Of a DNA stretch of 64,000 nt, positions 58,427-64,000 are shown piece after piece. The first letter of the stretch is position 1; each line of letters begins with the position of its first letter. Source of the DNA: a virus. The notes under the pieces were generated by a model. The model was not told the DNA's origin, did no database searches, and saw only the letters and a program-made list of their open reading frames with translations. The stretch lies in IMG/VR virus record IMGVR_UViG_3300049846_001293, positions 1-64,000 of that record; one strand, 5' to 3'. The position numbers and the translations under genes are program-made.

Positions 58427-58915
58427 TTAGTAGTTGAGAATCCACAAATCAGCTTGAATGGTGATGTTGATTTCTGCGGGATCGTCCACGTTCCAGTCGG
58501 CAGAACCGAAATTTGCTTCGGTGAGCATGCAGCCTTTGCCGACCCATTCTTCTACCTTGTCACCCACCGGGCCCAACATATTGAAGATGATATCCTTCTT
58601 ATAGAAATCGGCATAGCCGTTACGACCCGTTACGGATTCGTGGTGCAAACGCACCCATTCCATAACGGCTTGTGCGCCGGACGGAACGACCGGATCGTAC
58701 AACTGGCACGAAATTGGGCCCCACTTGGACTTGCCCTTGATATAACGTTCTACGTTGATATGGGGCAATACTTTAGTCTCGCTCGAGAACTTTGGACGTT
58801 CAATTTTGCGAACGAGATAGGACGGAATACCGTCGATGTACATTACGAATCGATTTTGAGTTTTTGGCTCAAACTGCGTATAGAACATCTCGTTTTCTGA
58901 TACTAAATTAGCCAT
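58427..58915 (-). CDS. 19: Tail tube protein, gp19-like
   Basis: 162 residues, same as T4 gp19 (163). PKTQNRFVMYIDGIPSYLVRKIERPKF, HINVERYIKGKSKWGPISCQLYDPV and AQAVMEWVRLHHESVTGRNGYA fit myovirus tail tube proteins. It forms hexameric rings inside the sheath. A candidate late promoter (58944-58951) and the sheath terminator precede it, so it can be made in excess of upstream genes. Confidence 0.93.
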   Translation of the reverse strand: MANLVSENEMFYTQFEPKTQNRFVMYIDGIPSYLVRKIERPKFSSETKVLPHINVERYIKGKSKWGPISCQLYDPVVPSGAQAVMEWVRLHHESVTGRNGYADFYKKDIIFNMLGPVGDKVEEWVGKGCMLTEANFGSADWNVDDPAEINITIQADLWILNY

Positions 58916-58943
58916 GATAGATCTCCTAGATCTCTTACGTACT

Positions 58944-58951
58944 TATACATA
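58944..58951 (-). promoter_or_regulatory. TATGTATA motif before the tail tube gene
   Basis: The minus strand reads GTCGATATGTATAAG, sharing TCGATATGTATA with 4852 and 61767. It sits between the sheath terminator and the tube gene, exactly where a late promoter is needed. Confidence 0.6.
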
Positions 58952-58967
58952 TCGACGGGGTGGTAAA

Positions 58968-58995
58968 ATACCGGCCGGCATTACTGCCGGCCAGT
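58968..58995 (-). terminator. Intrinsic terminator after the sheath gene
   Basis: Perfect 7-bp stem GGCCGGC / GCCGGCC with a six-base loop, extended by outer pairs and followed by TATTTTA on the minus strand. It starts within a few bases of the sheath stop. Confidence 0.85.
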
Positions 58996-58998
58996 ACC

Positions 58999-61380
58999 TT
59001 AGGCCTCAGGGAATACTGCGCCAGTGGACAAAATGTTGAAATCCAAGCTGATGATTTCAGCAGTCTTGGTCGGCTGGAGATACAGCTGTCCGACCAACAC
59101 ATTTCGGTCAATGATATCTGGCGTATTGTTCGTCTCATCCATGACTACCTTGAAGGCGTACAGACCACTGCGTTCCTGTACCGACTGTAGATATGGATTG
59201 ACGATGGACAAGAAGCGTTGACGCGTGGATTCGACATTCTGTTCGAATACCAAATAACGAGACGACGACGCGATGAACTTCTTCACAGCAATCAACAAAC
59301 GACGGACATTGATACGATCCAGTGCGGAAGCATCTTGCTGTAACGTCTTCTGTCCCCATGCTACGATACCCTGACCAGGGAACGACGCAATTGGGTTGAC
59401 ACGTGCCTCGTACAACGAATCTCGATCCGACTGATCCACTCGTGTACGAACCTGCAATGCGATATCAATACCACCACGTTGCAAGCCGGCCGGAGCGAAC
59501 CATTCAGCGGCAACACGATCGTTGAACGCGAAGACATTTGGCATCACGACTGACGGCGGCGCCCAGATCAACTTATTGGTGTCTGTGTCACGGATCTTAA
59601 CCCACGGGTAGTACGTACCAGCGTAGTTGGTGTCCAAATCCTCGACATCGGTTTCTGCCGTTGCGACGGTTGCACCCAACACCGATCCATCGAGCACGAA
59701 GAAGCAATCACCACGGTTTTCACACATGTTGATACCTTCGGTAACAATATATGCGTGCTGACTATAAATGACACCCGGCAATACCAACATATTGATGTCA
59801 AATGCATCCGGATTTGCGAGCGCGTCGATGCAGAGCTTGTATGCACGAGAACCTGCTTTGTTGGAATCGCTCAAATCGAATCCTTGTGTATTGGTCGATG
59901 TGATGTTACCACCTACTTCACGAAGGACCGATGGATTCTGTCCATCGAAGCCATTCTGGAACGGCACCGTGAACTTACGAATGGCCGTGTTGGCTTGTAC
60001 GCCTACGTCAACCAAATCGGTAGATTCAAGAATTTCCAATAGGTCGAATCCTGGGTCCACACCACCTGCTGGCACTGCCGTAGAACCACTTGCAAATACA
60101 CCCACCCGAAGGGTCGTGCCCGCCGAGTTAATGGAGCCAGATGGGATTGGCGCAATGTAGGCAAGGGTTGTGTCATCACTGAGGTCGATGCCGTAGTATA
60201 CTCGGTTGCTGGCAACTTCCGTGGTTCCGCCGGTTGGGGCCGCGTAACGCGTGGTGACATAGGCCGGTGCAGGCAAGTTGGCAACTGACAATGGAGCGGC
60301 CAATGGCGCGAATCCATACGGCAGAGCCGACTCGGACACATCTTCAGCACCACTGTCCATTTCGACATAGACGTACTTGGATTTATTCTCGTACTCGCCT
60401 TCGAGGTAAATGTCATTGTTTGCATCGATAATCGTACGTGCCGTACCAATTGCACGGGCAACGTAATTCGGACTAGATGGATCCATTGTTAGATTATCGA
60501 ACTGCTCCAATACATTGATACGTGCATCGGTGTCGTCGAACTTGCGAACCAATACCGTGAACGTACCATAGCCGGTGCCCGATGGGTTCGGTCGAATGGA
60601 CGCGATGGAAATCTTGACATCGGTATTTGCCGAAGTACCATCTGACAACGTGTGGAACTTGAACAAGTTGTGATGGATGGAACCGATCAACTGCGAACGA
60701 ATCCATGGCGTCTCGGCATTGCGATAGGTGCCGTAGGTGGAACCCGACAACATCAGTTGTGTGGTTTCAACGGCCAACGTCATCGAGCCCGAACCAACCA
60801 ATGCACCGGACACGAAACTCGTGGCCGATGGGAACTGTAGCAATACGAAACCGTCTTGTCCGGTTGTCGTGGTCGTACCCAATACCTTTGCAAAGTAATT
60901 TGCACTGGTTGGATCAACGCTCATGCTATTGTAGGTCGTAACACCTGACGCACCACTGATGGTCAAGGTGAACTGCGTTGGTGCACCGGAGGCGGAACCG
61001 GATACCAATGACACACCCTGTCGGGATGGGAAGATTACACCGATCGGTCGGCCGGTGGGCGAACCAGAACCACTGATCGACAAAATCAGAGATTCGACGG
61101 TACTGTTATCGTATCCGTCCAAGCCAAGAACACGACATACCGTGGCACGGCCGGCTTCGCGTAGATAATTCTGTACCGCGTGTGGGGTATAGAAATCCAC
61201 GGTCGGACCACCGAAGATCGCAGTGAATTCCTCTTGGGACTCTACGATGACAGGCCGAAAGGCTGGTCCTTTTTGTGTCGGCCCAACAAACGCCGCGCCG
61301 ATTTGTGCGATGCCTTGTGGCAAGAATGAAAGATCTCGTTCTTGAGTGAAGACACCAGGGCTGATAAATCGCTCTGCCAT
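58999..61380 (-). CDS. 18: Tail sheath protein, gp18-like
   Basis: 793 residues; T4 gp18 has 659, so domain insertions are likely in the central part. FISPGVFTQERDLSFLPQGIAQIGAAFVGPTQKGPAF is the sheath N-terminal signature. The C-terminal part (GGIDIALQVRTRVDQSDRDSLYEARVNPIASFPGQGIVAWGQKTLQ, then NVRRLLIAVKKFI and TAEIISLDFNIL) carries the conserved interlocking domain. It contracts to drive the tube through the envelope. Confidence 0.96.
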   Translation of the reverse strand: MAERFISPGVFTQERDLSFLPQGIAQIGAAFVGPTQKGPAFRPVIVESQEEFTAIFGGPTVDFYTPHAVQNYLREAGRATVCRVLGLDGYDNSTVESLILSISGSGSPTGRPIGVIFPSRQGVSLVSGSASGAPTQFTLTISGASGVTTYNSMSVDPTSANYFAKVLGTTTTTGQDGFVLLQFPSATSFVSGALVGSGSMTLAVETTQLMLSGSTYGTYRNAETPWIRSQLIGSIHHNLFKFHTLSDGTSANTDVKISIASIRPNPSGTGYGTFTVLVRKFDDTDARINVLEQFDNLTMDPSSPNYVARAIGTARTIIDANNDIYLEGEYENKSKYVYVEMDSGAEDVSESALPYGFAPLAAPLSVANLPAPAYVTTRYAAPTGGTTEVASNRVYYGIDLSDDTTLAYIAPIPSGSINSAGTTLRVGVFASGSTAVPAGGVDPGFDLLEILESTDLVDVGVQANTAIRKFTVPFQNGFDGQNPSVLREVGGNITSTNTQGFDLSDSNKAGSRAYKLCIDALANPDAFDINMLVLPGVIYSQHAYIVTEGINMCENRGDCFFVLDGSVLGATVATAETDVEDLDTNYAGTYYPWVKIRDTDTNKLIWAPPSVVMPNVFAFNDRVAAEWFAPAGLQRGGIDIALQVRTRVDQSDRDSLYEARVNPIASFPGQGIVAWGQKTLQQDASALDRINVRRLLIAVKKFIASSSRYLVFEQNVESTRQRFLSIVNPYLQSVQERSGLYAFKVVMDETNNTPDIIDRNVLVGQLYLQPTKTAEIISLDFNILSTGAVFPEA

Positions 61381-61453
61381 AATAAAGCTCCGTTATAGTT
61401 GTTCTAACATTTGATAACCCTGAATCCGTGACTCAACCGATTTTGAAAACCGG

Positions 61454-61711
61454 TTATTCCGAGATCTGCGGGATAAATTCTTGAGTGACAAGATTGACCT
61501 GTCCCGCACCATATTTTTCCTGCAATTTCGAGATGGTTTCGAACCGATCTGCATCCAACTGCTCGAGTGACGCATCAATTGCGGACAACTCGGATTCAAT
61601 GACCTTTTTCTGATAGTGTAATTCACCGTATTGTCGTGTCAGTGCTGACCAACGATCTTGAAGGTCGGTCAATTGCTTAAATTCATCATCTGGTAGCTTG
61701 AAACCTGTCAT
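61454..61711 (-). CDS. Small coiled-coil protein upstream of the sheath
   Basis: 85 residues. QLTDLQDRWSALTRQYGELHYQKKVIESELSAIDASLEQL is a clear helical coiled coil; the end is VTQEFIPQISE. Small helical proteins like this are frequent in phages but I cannot name it. A competing frame at 61393-61626 has poorer features. Candidate late promoter upstream. Confidence 0.7.
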   Translation of the reverse strand: MTGFKLPDDEFKQLTDLQDRWSALTRQYGELHYQKKVIESELSAIDASLEQLDADRFETISKLQEKYGAGQVNLVTQEFIPQISE

Positions 61712-61766
61712 ATTAACCCCGGGAATTGGTTCAACCCATAAGTATTGATTTTTGGACCCAAAATGC

Positions 61767-61774
61767 TATACATA
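61767..61774 (-). promoter_or_regulatory. TATGTATA motif before the coiled-coil/sheath genes
   Basis: The minus strand reads GTCGATATGTATAGC, only about ten bases after the stop of the connector gene. It shares the 12-mer TCGATATGTATA with two other sites. It could drive the sheath operon. Confidence 0.58.
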
Positions 61775-61786
61775 TCGACGAACTGA

Positions 61787-62575
61787 TTATTTTGTTGTCA
61801 CAGTTTCAGTCATTACAATGACTTTTTTGGCTGTGTACATCTTTTGTGTCGTTGGTGAGATGTGATATTTCTGAACCATTCGGTCGGGAATCAAATATGC
61901 GCTCACTTTCATCGAAAATTGCGTTCGAATGACTCGATCCTGTGTGGCATCGAGGTCAGATTGACTGTCAAATTTGTCAATTTTGACTCGAAATTTGAAT
62001 CCGTTACGAACACCCCAAAAATCGTCCGCTTCCATCTGTAACTGACCGATCAAATCGGACATTTGTTCTTCATACTCGGTCCACACCATAAATTCATACT
62101 GTAAATCCACGTAATCGGGAATGATGATGCTGTGAAATTGCTTGGACGGACGAATATTGTTCAGTACACTGAATTTATCGTATGCGTTGCGAGCATTCCA
62201 ACCCGTTTCCCACGAGGTGGACACGTATTTGTTTGATGGATTGGACAACTTACCACGATCGACTGACACCCGACGCAACAAAATCAACGGCGTTTGTGCT
62301 TTGTCCGTTGCAGGGTCGCGTAGAGCACCGTGTTGTCGGACGGCCGCCCATCGTTCAGGAGAGCCATATTGAACAGCAACGGGTTTGATTGCACCGTTAT
62401 CAACAATGGTGGGTTTGATGACAGTGGTAAGATGGTTTACGATCAACTCATCAATGGACATCAACGTCACGGATAATGGTCGTTGATCTCCATCATTCAA
62501 CTTCGTGTCCATTCCTCGATTTGGAACGTCATCTACTACCTGTGCTGCGGCGAGATGTGACATATCGGAGGTCAT
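61787..62575 (-). CDS. Head-tail or tail-completion structural protein
   Basis: 262 residues, no catalytic motif. Segments such as TPLILLRRVSVDRGKLSNPSNKY, FHSIIIPDYVDLQYEFMVWTEY and GFKFRVKIDKFDSQSDL suggest a tail terminator/completion or connector protein. It lies between the neck protein and the sheath, where T4-like phages have gp15 and gp3-type proteins. The start overlaps the preceding stop by ATGA. Confidence 0.68.
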   Translation of the reverse strand: MTSDMSHLAAAQVVDDVPNRGMDTKLNDGDQRPLSVTLMSIDELIVNHLTTVIKPTIVDNGAIKPVAVQYGSPERWAAVRQHGALRDPATDKAQTPLILLRRVSVDRGKLSNPSNKYVSTSWETGWNARNAYDKFSVLNNIRPSKQFHSIIIPDYVDLQYEFMVWTEYEEQMSDLIGQLQMEADDFWGVRNGFKFRVKIDKFDSQSDLDATQDRVIRTQFSMKVSAYLIPDRMVQKYHISPTTQKMYTAKKVIVMTETVTTK

Positions 62576-63024
62576 ACGAGCGGTGCCTCAAGTTGGAGTC
62601 CAGTGTTACGTGTCAAATGTGTGGCACATACAATGGCGTGATTGTAATTCACCTGACCAGCGACCAACTGAATGTCGTTCAACTGATCGATTTCAAAATA
62701 GCTACCCGCAAAATCAATGATATCGCCGATTTCTGGAAATACCCCTCGGGTCTGGCATTCATTACGAAGGAAACTGAACTCTGCGGTCTGTTCGGTGTTG
62801 ACCGTCATCGTATCTTTGATTGCAGTGCTGAATTGACGATTCACCAAGCATGGAATTTGCACGCCACGATACCACCGTTTAGTGGTGGATTCACCGTAGA
62901 CATTTTTCTTCGAAGACGTAATGTTCAACTTGTACAACACGACCGGTGTATCGACGAAAGTGTTCAATAGTTCCGAATTGAAGTGCAACATCAGATTGTA
63001 GTCCTGCTGGGACGTAAATCGCAT
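62572..63024 (-). CDS. Neck/head-tail connector protein, gp14-like
   Basis: 150 residues. FPEIGDIIDFAGSYFEIDQLNDIQLVAGQVNYNHAIVCATHLTRNTG is a pattern I associate with the neck proteins of marine T4-like phages. Neck proteins close the head after packaging. The name gp14 rests on position and pattern only. Confidence 0.65.
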   Translation of the reverse strand: MRFTSQQDYNLMLHFNSELLNTFVDTPVVLYKLNITSSKKNVYGESTTKRWYRGVQIPCLVNRQFSTAIKDTMTVNTEQTAEFSFLRNECQTRGVFPEIGDIIDFAGSYFEIDQLNDIQLVAGQVNYNHAIVCATHLTRNTGLQLEAPLV

Positions 63025-63036
63025 CTGTGTTATCCG

Positions 63037-64000
63037 TTAAAGGATAAAGATTGGCATAGGTGCCAGTCGAAGAATTTCCTGCATGTTCAACTCATTTTCC
63101 TTTTGCTTTTCCATCTGCTTTGCCTTACCACTCTCTTCCAGTGTTTCTCGTAGTTGATCTATCAGACGTTCCGCGTCTTGTTGACCCTCTTGTCGCAAAG
63201 TTTCACCATCCAATCGAATTTCAGAATTCGGGATGGGCAACATATCGTACTTGCTACGAATATTACCGAGTGTAATTTTCGTCAGTGCTAACGTGTAGTT
63301 GAAAATCCATTGACGACCAACGTCATTGATGTGCGAAAATGGCACATAGCAGAATGGTACGTTGCTAAAATCGCTGGCCACGCTTCGTTCGGCACGTCCT
63401 GGCGATCCGGCAGCGGACGTGGACAGTCGGAACTTGTCGCTCTCTACATAATACTCGAACCAAATACGATCGCCAGTGGAATCCGGCAATGGGTATACTC
63501 GAATTTTGTTATTGTGAATTTCGAAACTGTAGTTCGAACGTCGAATCTGATCGTTCAATTCGATTGCTTGGGCACGCAATAGTGTTTCGAACGTCGGCAT
63601 GATGAGAAAATTGGATGCGACGGCATAGCCCGTAAATCCAAATGATCCCAACAACGAACTCATATCGGTGCCCGTACCTGCAAATGGGTCAAAGAATCGT
63701 TGCATGGCAGGTACACGTTCATGAAAAACACGTCGAATTTCCATTCGAGTGCCGGATTCCGACACATCGGCCCATAGGTCTTGCAAATCATAATCTTGTT
63801 CACCGGCGGTAAGCGAAATATAGCCTCGCTTCAAATCCACCGTTCCACCCGATTGTGCTTCGGTGCCGTAGTCTGCTGCGAGTTTGACCAAAAATGGCAT
63901 CGGCGTCGAGCGAATCAACGTTTGACTGAATGACGAGCCCGTTGGCATACCTTGATATGCCATCATATTGTCTCGCATATTGAATTCGTTCACAATCGAT
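63037..64000 (-). CDS. Neck protein, gp13-like (5' end possibly outside window)
   Basis: At least 318 residues; the first possible start in the window is GTG at 63993, but the frame stays open to the edge, so the true start is probably outside. NMRDNMMAYQGMPTGSSFSQTL, QDYDLQDLWADV, MLPIPNSEIRLDGETLRQEGQQDAERLIDQL and the charged C-terminal helices fit myovirus neck proteins of the gp13 type. Confidence 0.72.
   Translation of the reverse strand, partial: SIVNEFNMRDNMMAYQGMPTGSSFSQTLIRSTPMPFLVKLAADYGTEAQSGGTVDLKRGYISLTAGEQDYDLQDLWADVSESGTRMEIRRVFHERVPAMQRFFDPFAGTGTDMSSLLGSFGFTGYAVASNFLIMPTFETLLRAQAIELNDQIRRSNYSFEIHNNKIRVYPLPDSTGDRIWFEYYVESDKFRLSTSAAGSPGRAERSVASDFSNVPFCYVPFSHINDVGRQWIFNYTLALTKITLGNIRSKYDMLPIPNSEIRLDGETLRQEGQQDAERLIDQLRETLEESGKAKQMEKQKENELNMQEILRLAPMPIFIL

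Noticed and set aside
61393-61626. A 77-codon frame overlapping the coiled-coil gene
   Set aside because: It is a shifted frame, rich in Arg and Ser, with no overlap pattern, while 61454-61711 is a clean coiled coil.

Overview
The window is a 64 kb internal piece of a tailed-phage genome of the T4 superfamily (contractile-tail myovirus type). Every gene I can support lies on the minus strand, so transcription runs from position 64000 towards position 1. Genes are packed with ATGA or TAATG overlaps. The longest stretch without a gene is about 145 bases (34499-34642), and no tRNA, rRNA, CRISPR array, insertion sequence or attachment site was recognised. T4-type hallmarks are neck protein, tail sheath (gp18), tail tube (gp19), gp26-like baseplate protein, family B DNA polymerase (gp43), clamp (gp45), clamp loader (gp44/gp62), DnaB-type helicase (gp41), RecA-like UvsX, gp32-like SSB and an RNase H-like 5' nuclease. 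The host cannot be fixed from the sequence. A Sec-type signal peptide and a B12-dependent ribonucleotide reductase point to a bacterium, and a Gram-negative one is only a guess.

Layout in transcription order. 64000-58427: neck, connector, sheath and tube. 58397-46929: a very large tail-fibre module with two giant repeat-built fibres, further fibres and appendage proteins, a poly-glycine adhesin-like protein and a fibre-assembly-like protein. 46875-44971: a SNF2 helicase with its own sigma70-type promoter. 44927-36490: baseplate, tape-measure-like protein and a baseplate protein carrying an embedded M15 peptidase domain. 36490-29786: a family A polymerase-like protein, SSB, UvsX, nuclease and helicase. 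29716-22183: class II ribonucleotide reductase, thioredoxin, small zinc-binding proteins, a vWA protein, dUTPase and DNA polymerase B. 22181-18232: two paralogous small proteins, two Mom-like modification proteins and an ATP-dependent DNA ligase. 18235-11714: RtcB, membrane proteins including a TPM/YgcG-like protein, and a two-gene NAD+ salvage pathway. 11660-7287: clamp, a DruA-like protein and the clamp loader. 7290-1: Cas4-like nuclease, phosphoesterase, a start-less HNH fragment, a HAD phosphatase, a ribbon-helix-helix regulator and a run of glycosyltransferases, one split by an in-frame stop.

The modules form a replisome, a nucleotide-supply set (NrdJ, thioredoxin, dUTPase), an NAD+-rebuilding pair likely to resist NAD+-depleting defences, probable DNA or surface modification enzymes, and a host-recognition region that looks actively reshuffled by recombination. 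Regulatory structure is visible. An octamer TATGTATA occurs before genes at four gaps and is a late-promoter candidate. Four sigma70-like promoters precede replication or repair genes. A repeated 16-bp palindrome sits upstream of a small RHH protein and again at one other gap.
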